DNA from: Mastigias papua
Lineage: Eukaryota; Cnidaria; Scyphozoa; Rhizostomeae; Mastigiidae
DNA: 64,000 nt
Direction of reading: 5' to 3'
NCBI GenBank assembly: GCA_964019165.1
Contig: OZ025272.1
Coordinates: 13,154,031 to 13,218,030, forward strand
Position numbers and translations under genes: made by a program. Below, one piece after another: positions 11,001 through 22,659 of this stretch. The notes below the pieces were generated by a model. That model saw only the letters and a program-made list of their open reading frames with translations. It made no database searches and had not been told where the DNA came from. The first letter of the stretch is position 1. Each line of letters opens with the position of its first letter.

Positions 11001-11990
11001 GTTTGTCAGTCTTCACTCTGTAGGAACCTGATGGAGTTTGAAGAGTGATCATTGGTGGGGAGAAGTCCCAAGAGTATTTTTACTTTTTGGCCAAAAATGG
11101 CGAATACTCGTCACTGTTTAGGCTGCAATCAAAATGAATGAAGTCTGGTTGTGTTATTGGTTTGCGATATAGCAAAGCTGTAGCTTATCTTCTGGCCAAA
11201 AGTTGGCTTATTTTCATCATTTCAACCAAGAGTCAAATTGAACAAGTATCATTGGGCTCATAGTGATGACTTTTATATCTCATGTAATATTAAATGAATG
11301 TGACTGCGGGTCATTGTGTTGCAGAATGTCAAGGTTATTATACTTACTTTGTGCGTATAGTAGGCTCAGTTTCGTCACTTGTTAATCTAATATGAAAGAC
11401 AATGAATGTCAATGTCGGTCATTATTTGGTAAAATACCAAGGCTATATCCGATATTGATTTGAAATTTGAAAATCGATGAAAACAACTATGGACTTGCAG
11501 TTTTTAATGTTCAATGAAATTCAAAGAATATTGATTTCAGTTTTTATTGCAGAAATTGTAAAGGTGTAGCCTCAAATTTTGTCTAAAATGGGCCCATTGC
11601 ATCACTTTCCAATCCTGAATCAAACTGGATGAATGTCCAGTCTCGTTAGTTTCGGGCAAAAGACCAAGGCTTTACAGCTTTAATTATTGGCCAAAATTCG
11701 TTCGTTGTTGTCTTCTTTCAATCTGAATTCAAAGTTGGCTCATGTCAATTGGTTCTTTAGTCGGCAAACTACCAAGGTATTGCTATTTGGCATAGATTGG
11801 GTTTTTCATCAGCTCTCATTGTCGCATTTAATTCACTGGCTATCTGTGACGGTAAATTTCACACAAAATACTAAGGTTATGGCCCTACAGTTTGGGCAAG
11901 ATTGGCTTATTGTAACCACTCTTCAATCTTAAATCAAACTCTGTCGATTTGAAGTTTGGGTATCTTTGGATGAAATCCAAGACCATAGCG
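11001..11990. repeat. Degenerate edge of the 107-bp satellite
   Basis: Regular monomers stop near 11,000. After about 80 bp of unrelated sequence, fragments such as TTTTTGGCCAAAAATGGCGA, AAAATACCAAGGC and GGCCAAAATTCGTTCG recur at roughly monomer spacing with heavy substitution and small indels until about 11,990. This is the decayed flank expected where homogenisation no longer reaches. No gene is seen. Confidence 0.8.
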
Positions 11991-12071
11991 AAATGCGTAG
12001 TAGTTAGATAGCCTCAAACCGTTCCATATAAGCGGCGAATGTAGGTTTCCGTTTGCTTTGATAACCAAATA

Positions 12072-12161
12072 ACTTTAGTATAGAAATTGTCGCTAATTAA
12101 CCGTTCCCTGGTTAGGACTTTAGTATAGAAATTGTCGCTAATTAACCGTTCCCTGGTTAGG
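12072..12161. repeat. 45-bp perfect tandem duplication
   Basis: Two identical 45-bp units start at 12,072 and 12,117. Each begins ACTTTAGTATAG and ends CCCTGGTTAGG. The 65-codon minus frame across it is a by-product of the duplication. Confidence 0.95.
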
Positions 12162-12869
12162 TGCTTGTTGTTGTTGTTCATGAAGGAAAAAAGGCAAGGA
12201 AAGCAAATCATTCGAAGCCCAGTACGAATGTGCTTGCAAGGAAAGGTGATTTAACTTTGAGAAAATACTATCACCAAAATTGACTAAATTAGCAGATCAG
12301 TGTATGCGAAAAAATCGAAACGACCAATTTATTGTTCAAAATTTGGTTAGAACAAATATATTCGCTAACGGAGAGGACACAAAAGTTGACAAACTTGAAC
12401 ACGAGGAGCTACTTGTAAAGAATATGATTTTAAAATAAGTTACTGAGCCTTTTTGTACTCTAGTTATAGAAATGAATTATATGTATTTGTAAATGGAAGA
12501 ATATTAGATACAAAAGTGTTTTAAATAACGGAATTCGTTCTTACGCTTTTACTTCATAGAAGTTTATCTAACGCATAGCCATCTCTCGTGTGTATGATTT
12601 GTGAATAGGGATTGCTCTTACACTGTTACAAAAAGGCTAAGTATTCATACCAACTACAAAACACAATTTGGGACATAAATTACCTCCTATTTGTTGCCAT
12701 AATACAAGATGTGATATACAGTTAGGACAAGCGAATTTTATACATAAAAATATATATTGAAAATAGCATCTTTAATCCAATATAAAGAAATATAGCTCTG
12801 TCGCTCCCTGTATCGAGAAAACAATTCAAATACCCCTAGGCCACTGATTCTCCTGTTCAACCTATTCAC

Positions 12870-12882
12870 AATACCACGTGAC
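12870..12882. promoter_or_regulatory. Shared 13-bp E-box motif, copy 1
   Basis: AATACCACGTGAC contains the palindromic E-box CACGTG. The identical 13-mer occurs at 55,747 and 62,777. This copy lies 3' of lectin gene 1 and not upstream of any recognised gene, so its role is unclear. Confidence 0.4.
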
Positions 12883-13055
12883 TTAAGCTGTCCCTCTGAG
12901 AGAAAATAAAAATTTGTACAGTTATAAAATCACGAGGGAGAAGTGCGTTCTCGTGTAGATACGCGTTTAATATCTAGCAATCACGCGTTTAAATTCCAGG
13001 TTGGCTCTCTTGATGTTAAGTCTCTGTCGATATTCGAACGGGGCGAGTCAGTTTG

Positions 13056-13412
13056 TTAACCAAGGAAATTAGCATTCAGAAGATTGTCTTCGTTGACAAC
13101 CTCGTGACCATTGATGATTTCAATACACTTGAAGTAAACTTCCAAATATTTGTAAACGTCTATGCATGTCTTATCATTGAAGAACAATTTCGTGCATCTA
13201 ATCTCACACATTGTCGTTCCTTCACAGGCATCCTTAATCTTTGTTAAAAATAGCGGGGTTGTTGGGCAGTATTTTTGCGTATTCAGATTTCCAGCATGCT
13301 CCGAGCACAACCCGAAGTTGCGGCGTCCCCAGAAGGCAGATATGATTGAGATGTGCTTATATTCGCTGCATCTTAGCCAGGCGGTATCCTCCTCACATTT
13401 GACCGTTCCGTT
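13056..13412 (-). CDS. Lectin gene 1, exon 3: SUEL lectin domain
   Basis: This exon encodes 118 residues and the stop. It starts after TTATTTTCAG with [15 protein letters not shown] and contains [18 protein letters not shown] and [11 protein letters not shown]. The tail [19 protein letters not shown] is acidic and polar. NGT at the start is a possible glycosylation site. Confidence 0.9.
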   Translation of the reverse strand, partial: NGTVKCEEDTAWLRCSEYKHISIISAFWGRRNFGLCSEHAGNLNTQKYCPTTPLFLTKIKDACEGTTMCEIRCTKLFFNDKTCIDVYKYLEVYFKCIEIINGHEVVNEDNLLNANFLG

Positions 13413-15902
13413 CTGAAAATAAATAAAAACAAAAAGGTTAGAGCACTAGAACGCAGGGTAACACAGGCCCACGATTATTCCTACTGTGGCACTGAAATGA
13501 ATGTAGGAATGTGGCATGTTGTCTCTTCCTTATGGAAGAGAATGGTAACGTTATGGAAGAGGCGAAGAGCCGAACTTTGCATGGGGAAGTTGTAGCTGTA
13601 AAAGAGGGATTTACAAAGAATAATCGTACATACAGCATATCAAAGAAACCGACTGAACAATTGTAAAAGAGAAATAATGCAACAAAATATATCTATTATT
13701 GAAAAAATTAACCACTTACATATCTGATTGGTGTTGGACCAGGAGGACCAGGCTGTCCAGGCATACCAGGGGGTCCAGGAAGACCAGGCATTCCACTGCC
13801 ACCAGGCCAACCGGGAGCACCGGGCATACCAGGAGGTCCAGGCATACCATCATTGCCCTGGAACCCTGGAGGTCCAGGAGGACCCATCATACCGGGAGCT
13901 CCCGGTAAACCATTCGCACCAGGATCTCCTTTGAAACCAGGAGGACCTGGGGGTCCTGGAGCACCAGATGCACCAGGCATACCATCTCTACCAGGGGGAC
14001 CTTGTAACCCTTTTAAGATAAATCCAAGGGTTACATTTTGGTCTTTCAATAGTTTGTTGAGTAGTGGTGGGACTGGTGAGACAGGCAGTGACACCTAAAA
14101 TGAAATATGCAAATATGGTTAGAAATTTCTCCCAAATGATTATAACGATTAGCTAGAATAGATACAGCATCATTTGAAATCAATTGAAAACAGCCTAGCC
14201 TTGCAAACATTTTCAGTTTGCAATATTAGACTGTTTTTATGCCACCCGTTGGATTAGATGGTCCTTGAGTTACCAAGAAGTTAATTTCACATTCGAGTCT
14301 CTGTGGAGAAACATATTGATTTTGATCAATGGTTGGATAGGAGTTTGAAACGGAAATTACTTAGAAGACTAATTGTAGGTTTGAAGGACATTATCCTGAC
14401 ATATCGTATAAACATCATATTCCTCACGAAAAATCTGGGCGAAAGACCAATCCTATATCGCATTTGAAAAAAGCATTACATTTTCAACAATCTCAAACAG
14501 ATTTTTAGATTGGGATATACGAAGAAACGCTAATTAGTTCTTCAGGTAAAAATTTTTAGAATGATGTCATATGAAAGGTATATATTTTTGTATGGGAGAA
14601 ATGTTATAATAAATATTGATTTGTAAATGCTAACATCAAAGAGATGATATACACAGGTATGAAATATAATCCTTTTTGTTTCGAAAGGGAATGTATGAGT
14701 AACTCAAAATATTCTCAACGAAGCAAGTTTTATAAACTGAATATAACCAATTACTCGTACATACGAGTGAATAGAGAAACATACTCTGTCACGTTAGAAC
14801 GTTGGTGAACTTCATTTCAAAAGCTTGCTCATAGTGGAATGTACAGCCCAATGTAGGCAAGAATTCAATAAATTATTTGGCTTAACAGGTCCTATATGGT
14901 CCTAACCAATTTACCCTGAGTAGTTGTACTGGAAAATACAGCTTTCAGAAGCATAAAATTGCAGATGCACTAGGATATGGATATGGTAAAACTTCAATTT
15001 GAACATTTGGAAATAATATTGATGAAATAACATACCACATAACTACTCCAAAGAAATAGTAAAACTGAATATCGTAAAATCATATCTTTCTACTAATCGA
15101 CACAGCAACTGCAGTATACTTGTTCTTCATTGGAGAGACATGAATCCGGTTTGACAAAAACAACAATCCCTGACGATGGCAAATCTCTTTGTTTATTTCC
15201 GATCTACTTCTTTAGCGTTAACTACTATTTATTTTGTAATGGCAATGAAAATTCAAAAATCCAATCTCTCCTGGCGAGAAATCGAGGAAAGAATTGACCA
15301 CCTCATCCACGAATGAGCGATTATCTTCACGCTCGAGTGATTGGGTCAGAGCCAGCCAATCAAAGCCCTTCCTACCGATGATACCATAGAACCAAAGCTG
15401 TCAGGTATCTTTCGAGTGTATGACCTATGCGCAAAGGCATAAATACGTAAATAATCTAATGGGGCCTATTCATTCTGATCAATGCATAAAGCGACTCTCA
15501 CTGATCACCAATTCAACCACCTAAATATTTGCACGTTGTCATGGATACGCAATGCGATTGTAGCAAATTCTGGGAAAAGTTGTTGTTGTTTTGGGCAACA
15601 TTCTAGATTTGCCGATTTTTCTTGCGAAAATCAACCGACCAATTCAAAAAAGGCAACGGCATGTAAATACTGAAATGGGGAAATTGGTCAAAGTTATGAA
15701 GTTGAATTTTAAGACACGATTTGAAATTACTATTAGGGATAGATTTTAAATATTGCGACCGCTAGGTGTGTAATTGCAAATATGCGCCCAGTGAATTTCC
15801 AATGATTATGGCGGTAAACAAAATTAAACTCAAACTTACAACGACTTCCACGACACATGCCAAGCCAATTGCCAACGTTAGAACCTTAGCCAGCGTCTTC
15901 AT
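13056..15902 (-). CDS. Lectin gene 1: secreted collagen-SUEL lectin (collectin-like plan)
   Basis: Three coding exons on the minus strand, 15,902-15,840, 14,094-13,720 and 13,412-13,056, joined by phase-0 introns with good GTAAGT donors and AG acceptors, give 264 residues. Exon 1 is a signal peptide ([19 protein letters not shown]). Exon 2 encodes a short neck with the sequon NVT, then exactly 30 uninterrupted Gly-X-Y triplets. Exon 3 encodes a SUEL/Gal-lectin domain with the AFWGR motif and the KYLEVYFKC end; it has nine cysteines, one more than the usual eight. The start ATG sits 3 nt after an acceptor-like CCAATTTCAG, so a 5' untranslated exon lies upstream. By family knowledge SUEL domains bind galactose or rhamnose. 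I infer a secreted, trimeric, multivalent lectin. The exact ligand is unknown. Confidence 0.88.
13720..14094 (-). CDS. Lectin gene 1, exon 2: neck plus 30-triplet collagen stem
   Basis: This exon encodes 125 residues, phase 0 at both ends. A Pro/Leu-rich neck leads to [17 protein letters not shown], then 30 Gly-X-Y triplets rich in Pro, Met and Ala with no interruption, ending PTPIRY at a GTAAGT donor. Frames on the opposite strand across this GC-rich repeat are shadows. Confidence 0.92.
15840..15902 (-). CDS. Lectin gene 1, exon 1: signal peptide
   Basis: This exon encodes 21 residues: MKT, a hydrophobic core rich in Leu, Ala and Val, then VEVV, ending at a GTAAGT donor. The acceptor-like sequence CTCTCCAATTTCAG lies 3 nt before the ATG, as in lectin genes 2 and 3. 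This supports both the start and an upstream noncoding exon. Confidence 0.85.
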
Positions 15903-17597
15903 GACCTGAAATTGGAGAGTTGAACTTGAAAACCAGAATGCTATGTTCTTGTGCTGAGCATAATTGTTGCTCCGCAAAGGATAGGCTTGCTTCTCGCGAA
16001 ATAAAGATCAAGCGCAAGCTTATTAATATTTAATTAGGATGTCTTTCCTCACTCGCTAAATATGTATACACTAAGATTTCTCAAAACGCAATGCTATTAT
16101 ATAGGAAAAACGATAAGGTACGCTGGCGAGTTTTGATTCAAGCCTGTGTAGTTAGAATAGCTTCCAGTTTGGAAATATCAGACATGGTAGTTTCCATCTG
16201 CTTCATGTAAATTTGATAGGAAAGAACAATATGAAAAATGCGAAAAAATTGAGTATTTAAAATGTGATGGAAATTAATTAAATACTATAAGGATGTAGGC
16301 GCTAATTCATAATTTAACAATTAATATATAATTTTTTGTTTTAATTATTTGTTGTATTCACATTTAATGAACCTGTACATGTATATGAGAAGCTATATGT
16401 AATGTATGAAATTTGTGCATGGCAAAGAGACTGTGTGCTGAAGCGAGGTCTAGTTGCAGATTAAGGCAGAGCTTGCATCAATGTGGTGTGTTTTTCAGAG
16501 CGGGAGAGCTAAAAGTAAAACTGCAAACTGCGGACAGATTTTTGAGTAAGGTGGAAGACAATCGGTAAAAAACTCAGATCTAATTGCAGGCTTTCGCAAA
16601 TGACTGAGGCAGTGAAATGTCCACTAGTCAAAAGAATCATCAGAAAAATAGGATCTAATTTTTTTAGGCTTGATCATGACCTGAAGGAACAAATTCACAA
16701 GTGCTCAAGACGGACTTCAATGTAACCGAAAATTTTGTTCAAATATTGCTGGTAATATCTAGTCCACGTATACATTTGAGGTAACTAAAATGCATATTGC
16801 TAACAATTCTACTTCTGTTAGCGTCTAAGGACCCCTTCCTGGTTGAATCAGAAATTTACTGTTTCAAACAATACAACCACAAATACCTGCTCACTGTCAC
16901 AACAACATCCCAAAAGGATCCTTGAGAATGGAATTAGTTCCCCCAGGCAAATAGTATGTGACACTAATGCTTATTGTTAGAGTGAAGAAGTATGAGAATC
17001 CAATTACAGAATTGAATTGCACTTTTACAAAGAGATCCTCTTGAGATTTCAGTCAACTCTGCTAGTAGAGAGTTCTAGAGATGTTGTCGGTCATCTAAGA
17101 GTAATTAAATGTGAGTTAGGTTCGGCTTTTCGAGTTCAAGAGTAGCCGACAGCATTGCTGTTTCATTGGAGAGTCTAAAGGAAAGCAGATTCATGAAATG
17201 CACAAAACCTGTATGACACAATTAGTCAAAAAGACATAGGAGCTTATTTTCTATATTGCAGTAAAAAGGCAGTTTGGGGTACAGACTTCACAGTAAACAA
17301 ATATCATGAGATGAATGAGAACAGGTTAAAACATAGTTTCTAGACAATGTAGGAACGTGGGGTCATAACATCATGAATGAACAACGATCATGAATTCAGC
17401 TGATTGTTTCAGTCCTGTAATTAAGACTGACTGGAAATATAACAGGTAATGAAATTATCAAAATCAAAAGAAAGAAAAGTTACGGCAGGTGATTGAAAAG
17501 ATTTACTGAGATTATGTGATCTTTGGCAAATCAGCTGGTAGCTTTACCGCATTTCATTCAACAGTGCAGTATCATTAATGTGTGATTACAGACATTG

Positions 17598-18012
17598 TTA
17601 AGGTGGATCTGCATTCAGCGCTTTTTTTCGCGCGCTCGAGTTTTTACGATCGACTCTTTGCGATGGCGCTTCTGTCGCGCGCGCGACTTTCTCCACTTGA
17701 CTCTTGATGGTGAGTAGTTATGCATACATCAAGGAGATTTAATTGCTCGGGAGCATCTTTCTATCCTGCAGCCATCAACAACTGCTCGATATTATTACAT
17801 TGCTTTTGCTAAGATACGACTTCCTCTTAGTTTTCAAAGCAAGTGGCTTCGGCGCTTTCGATCGATCGCAAAAAGTGGGATGAACTCATACCTTTTTACG
17901 ATCGCGCGCCCAGCTCAAGCTATCAGTTTTCAGAAAATACGCATGCATAGATTAAAATACCATCGCGAAAAGTCGCGCGCGACAAAATGCACTGATTGGA
18001 AATCCACCTTTA
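17598..18012. mobile_element. CpG-rich foldback element (MITE-like)
   Basis: The ends are inverted and imperfect: AAGGTGGATCTGCATTCAGCGC at the left is mirrored by GCACTGATTGGAAATCCACCTT at the right. Just inside both ends lie CGCGCG-rich stretches, and the interior has more (GATCGATCGC, ACGATCGCGCGCC). Such CpG density contrasts with the AT-rich surroundings. No transposase frame is present, so it would be non-autonomous. Confidence 0.6.
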
Positions 18013-19029
18013 CAAGCTGTCTTTAATCTGTTACATGGCTAAGGATCAATCTAGCAAGAGTCATGGCGAAGAGTGTTGTCATTATGAAGAACCTCACATA
18101 TTCTAAGCAAAAGGTGCTCTTTCATGAAATCAATGTTTCCTTTGCAACGCTGTCTCGAATGAAGTACACATTCAAACCTGCGAAAAATATATCGCGATTT
18201 TCACCAAAAAAGATCATCAATAATTTTGTGCCAAAGATAACTCTCGTCTTTAGGTTACGGGCTCGACCATCGGTCTTGGTAACTTGGCGAGGGAGAAACA
18301 CGCCCAGCATAAAACTGATTCTTCATGGGAAAGTTCAAGCACTGATGGCAGTCTACCACTAACCAGTGTGTGGGAGAAAACGAGAATGAGACAAACTCCT
18401 TCACAGTGCATTTGATACAGGAAATAGGCCTATGCGATCTAGATTGAGAACCGAGGCATAGGTTGAAATGAAAATTTTCAGCCACTGAGTTGAATAATGG
18501 ATTCCTAATGTCAACTTTGTTTCAGAAATAGGTTGATTGGGGAAAAATACAGTAAAAACATCAACAAAGGGGGGCTATCCACTAGAAAAGGCCTTGAATC
18601 GTTCTGTGAGCTCACCCTCCAGGGTAGGGGATTGCTGTAGAAGATGCACTTACTTTGTGTGAATACGGTCTGACAGTAAAATTTTTACGCAATGATGAAG
18701 CATAACATAGAGAAAGACACTACAAACTGTAAATTTTAAAGAGAATATAAGTGATGGGTATATTTGATGCTGTAAGATGAACGAGACTTGAGACGAGAAG
18801 CAAAGGTGGCTGTCATTGCGCATTGGAAAGTAAACAAGACCGGTCTGTTAGGCTTTAGAATAAATTTAAGAAGATAGAAAGAAAGGAGTTTGGAGCATGG
18901 CTATCAGCTGAATAGGCCACAAAGTTAGGACTGAAAATGCCAATCGAGATTTTAAGAGTTTCAGAAGCAGATTGTTGCAAATCTGTAATGGGTGCATGGA
19001 TGGTATATTTTCCTACTTTTGCAAAATAC

Positions 19030-19340
19030 ACGTGTTTTTACAAGAAAACTTCTTTTTCTGATCCTCAATTTTCTTAACTTTTCTAGAAATTGAGGCTGAG
19101 ATTTTCTTAACATTTTCTTAACTTTTTTCTTGAGGAAACTGGGTAAAAGAGGTTACTATTATTTGTTATAAAAAGGTTGATCTTTTTAATCCAAGATTAT
19201 CAAAGTAAAGTTTCCATCATTATAATGGAGCTTGCAAAGAATGAGCTAATATCGATTTCAGACACGTAAAAAAGATAAGCTTTGGAACTTGAGTCTTGCG
19301 ATTTTCTTAACATTCTCTTCAGATTTTGGCTTTTTGAGCT
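19030..19340. repeat. TTTTCTTAAC-rich imperfect repeat
   Basis: The string TTTTCTTAAC recurs at least four times among T-rich sequence and an ATTGAGG pair. It looks like a fragment of a dispersed repeat. No ends could be defined. Confidence 0.4.
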
Positions 19341-19423
19341 TCATTTTCTTATAAAACTTTGTCTTATAAAAAAATGTGTAGACTTGTTGACTGTCCATAT
19401 TTTCATTCCTAGAATTGGCCCCT

Positions 19424-20160
19424 AGATGATGATGATGAACATTATTATGATGAAGGTGATGAAAGATGGTGATAGTGAAGGTGTCTATGATGAAGACGAT
19501 GACTTATGATGAGAATAATGATTCACTATGATGACAATGATGGTAATAAAAATGATGATGAAAACTATCATGAAGAAACTATGTTATAATAGATATGATG
19601 ACTGGTGATTACACTGATAAATATTATGATAGAAATGATGATAATGCTAATAATCAAGATAATAATAATCATGATGGTGAAGATGATCGTAATGAAGAAG
19701 AAGATGGTAATGATGATGATAATCATGATGATCGTGATGGTGAAAATGTCGATAATGATGATAATGATGATCGTAATGAAGTTAAAGATGAAAGTGATAA
19801 AGATGACGATAATCATGATGTTAATGATGACAATGAGGGTGGCAGTAATGATGATGATGATAATCATGATGGTAGAGATGATGACAAAGATCATGATGAT
19901 CGTAATGAAGAAGAAGATGGTAATGATGATGATAATCATGATGGTAGAGATCATGATAATAATGATGACAGTTATCATGATTGTGATGATGCTAGTGATG
20001 ACGATGAAGATTATTGTGATAAAGACACTGAAAGATGAGGATGATTATCATGTAGATGATGATAACGTTAGTAATATGACAGTGATGACAAATGCTGATG
20101 CTGATAGTAAATATTAAGACGATGAATAATGATGAAGATAATGATGAATGATAATGGTAA
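19424..20160. repeat. Imperfect GAT/ATG trinucleotide tract
   Basis: Over 700 bp of imperfect GATGAT and AATGAT runs. Long open frames on both strands (Asp/Asn-rich or Met/Ile-rich) follow from the trinucleotide composition. They show no recognisable domain and no consistent splice context. Confidence 0.9.
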
Positions 20161-22458
20161 TTATTATTGTGTTAAACATGACGATACTAATAGCAATAAA
20201 AATAGCATTCAAGCAATGACAAAGACTACCAAGAAGGAGATGGTGTTCAGCAAAGATCAAAATAGTGAAGATGGCAATTACAAATGCTAATGCCCTTGAA
20301 AAAAAAATAGCGAAATTGATAAAAAATTTTTTTATGATGATTTCTAACGGTTGTTGTATATCTATGCATATATGAACAACGATAAGTGTAATTGAGTAGC
20401 TGGCTCTACTGCTTTTAATTTGACTCAAATTTTGGTATCTAGAAGAAATCATAATGCCTACTAGTATTGGCAACTATATGCTTTTTATTTCAATTAAAAC
20501 TAAATACAACTATTAATGGTTATTATGTACTGTGCTGTCCCCGGCATAGAAAGATATAAGGTCATTTAGTCTCCAACAAAGACAGCACTAACAATTCCCA
20601 AAAGCTGATTAACAAAAACAGAAATGAAACAAAAAGACAAAAAACAAAAACCTAAAGAAAAGAAAAATACACGAACAGATAAGAAAGGAAAAAGGCGGGA
20701 GTTGGTAGTTCCGTACAACTTCTTGGAATGGATGAACCTTCCATTATATGTCAAGTCACAATGGTTAGTAAATTTAGCTCTCTTGTCACTTCTGTCCTGA
20801 CATGGATATGGTAAGCAACGAAGTGCAGTCCTGCTATTATCACCTTTCTTCTCATAGACAAGAAACAATGTAAAATATGATGGCAGAAGGGAATCAGGAT
20901 GTAATCAACGGAAAGTTATTTTTCTTTGACATCAAGTTAAGCTGGTATATCATTGATATCGGGGAGACTAGATAGTGTGCTTAACCTCAGAACTAAAGCA
21001 AGGAGTAGCAAGATTGCTTAGCAGGTAGAGAGAAGAGAAAAATACTGAGATGTGAGACAACAAGGAAAAGAGAATAGACTTAAGCAAACATATAATGTTT
21101 ATCGTAAATATGGAGATGATAGCAATTACTAAATGCATCAGTTCATATTGAAATAAACACAGTTTGGCTAAGTCACATAAGCAAGAGACAAAACACAACT
21201 GAAACTGACGGCTTAGATGCAATAGGATAATCGAGAATTCGTATAACTATAGTAAGCTGTAAGTTTAACTGAAGAGCTACAAAAATGCGTAAAGCTAAGC
21301 AGCTCGAGAAGAGTGGAGAGTGACGTGGTAATTATTAGAGCTAAAAGGACAGGAAAGCGGTCAATATCTGTTAAAATCCGAGTGCTTCCCTGGGTTTAAA
21401 ATAGCCTTTATTCAAGGCTATTTGCAGAAGACTAGGAAAAGTTCCGGTATTAAAAACGACTTGTTGAATATTACTGTCGCAGATCAACGCCTTTGAAACT
21501 CCATTATAACGGACCTTCAGTCAGATAAAAAGCAGTATGCTTCCATTCAGTGCAACTGAATAATTGAAAAGTGAGTTAGGTAAGCAGATTGGTATTATGT
21601 TGAATATACAGAGAGTATACCGACAATGAAGTCTCGCTGCACTGATAAAATTTTCCTTCAGGTACTCGGCCTAACTCAAGAAGCTTAAATGCCAAAGATA
21701 AAAAATAAGATAAATTTCAAAGAGACTCAAGTAATTCATTGAGGAGGTAGAGTTATGGGAGGAAGTAGAGAAAGCCGGAAACTGGAAACAGGAATGTTTA
21801 CTGTAAGCTTGGGGAAAGACAATTAGTTGGTCAAAGGATCATGACCTGTGTGTACAAAAAGAGAAGCCGTGCAATAACAATTCCAAGAGTTAAGCATGAT
21901 AGCAAACACCTCTCTATAGTATACTTTGGCATGCTCAATCCATGTTTAACTGATTTAATACCCATCTTTGAACAATACGAGGTAGGTTGTTGTCATAACG
22001 GAGGAATGGTATGGCAAATGTCCGTTCAAACCCAGATAACGATAAATTTTATTAAACTACCACCAAGGTTTTCATGTCGCTGAGCATGCAAAAGAACAAA
22101 TGCATTAATATGTTGCAAATTTCGATCACTATAAAAATGCCTATGTCGATGATTCTTTGCGAGGGAGATGACTTTGCTGCAAATGGCTCAACAAACAGTT
22201 CTGCAGACCTGAGTGAAGAGAAGCATTTAGGGCAATCTCACGAGCTATCAGCATTCATAGACCACTGCAATTTCATCGAGTCTGTAGCACTTTAACAATC
22301 TGCTCTTGTTTATTCTGCAGCATGAGCTGATCGCATTCACTCTGCAAAGACACCATCTCCACCCGCAAGACTACGACAAAGGCCACCAAAAACCAAGGAA
22401 AACAAAAGTGGCAACTTGCTTGTGCTATTGTTGATCTCAACAATTGAAGAATACTAAC

Positions 22459-22650
22459 CTTTCTAGTTCGATGGCCGGTTCGAAAAGCAAATCCTGTGAG
22501 TGAAAAGGCTGAAGACTAATTCCACAATCCAATCTTTTATCAGACAGATGAACTGATTCTAATTAAGAGCAGTTGATTGTTGATGCGAGAGGTGCGATCA
22601 ACGCATGCGTGTTTTCGAATTCACGTTAAAACGGCCTTACGTGGCGTAAC
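22459..22650 (-). promoter_or_regulatory. Candidate promoter and noncoding first exon of lectin gene 1
   Basis: Read on the minus strand this segment has CCACGT, the palindrome ACGCATGCGT (22,601-22,610), an AACAAT box, and then a possible donor GAAAG/GTTAGT ending at 22,459. The same ingredients occur in the candidate promoter of lectin gene 2. No transcript evidence is available and a closer first exon is possible. Confidence 0.25.
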
Positions 22651-22659
22651 CAGTAATCT

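Larger units (their letters stand above)
11991..13055. other. Intergenic region downstream of lectin gene 1
   Basis: No coding region is supported. It holds a perfect 45-bp duplication (12,072-12,161), one copy of a 13-bp E-box motif (12,870-12,882) and two copies of ACGCGTTTAA (12,961 and 12,983). The part nearest 13,055 is probably the 3' untranslated region of the minus-strand lectin gene. I found no well-placed polyadenylation signal. Confidence 0.6.
15906..22450. other. Region upstream of lectin gene 1, probably long 5' intron
   Basis: No coding region is supported. If lectin gene 1 has its noncoding first exon near 22.46-22.6 kb, this stretch is its first intron; otherwise it is intergenic. 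It holds a CpG-rich foldback element (17,598-18,012), a TTTTCTTAAC-rich stretch (about 19,030-19,340) and a GAT-rich tract (19,424-20,160). Short frames such as 18,063-18,362 overlap frames on the other strand and match nothing I recognise. Confidence 0.5.

Noticed and set aside
13699..14098. Plus-strand frames of 68-81 codons across the gene 1 collagen exon
   Set aside because: Antisense of Gly-Pro-rich codons is naturally stop-poor. The minus-strand frame has clean splice sites and the uninterrupted triplets.
19568..20117. Three long overlapping frames (Asp/Asn-rich, Met-rich, Ile-rich)
   Set aside because: They are translations of an imperfect GAT repeat in different frames and on both strands.
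20566..20868. Minus-strand 100-codon frame as a LINE tail
   Set aside because: A few residues resemble LINE C-termini, but the conserved S-G and W-N segments are missing.
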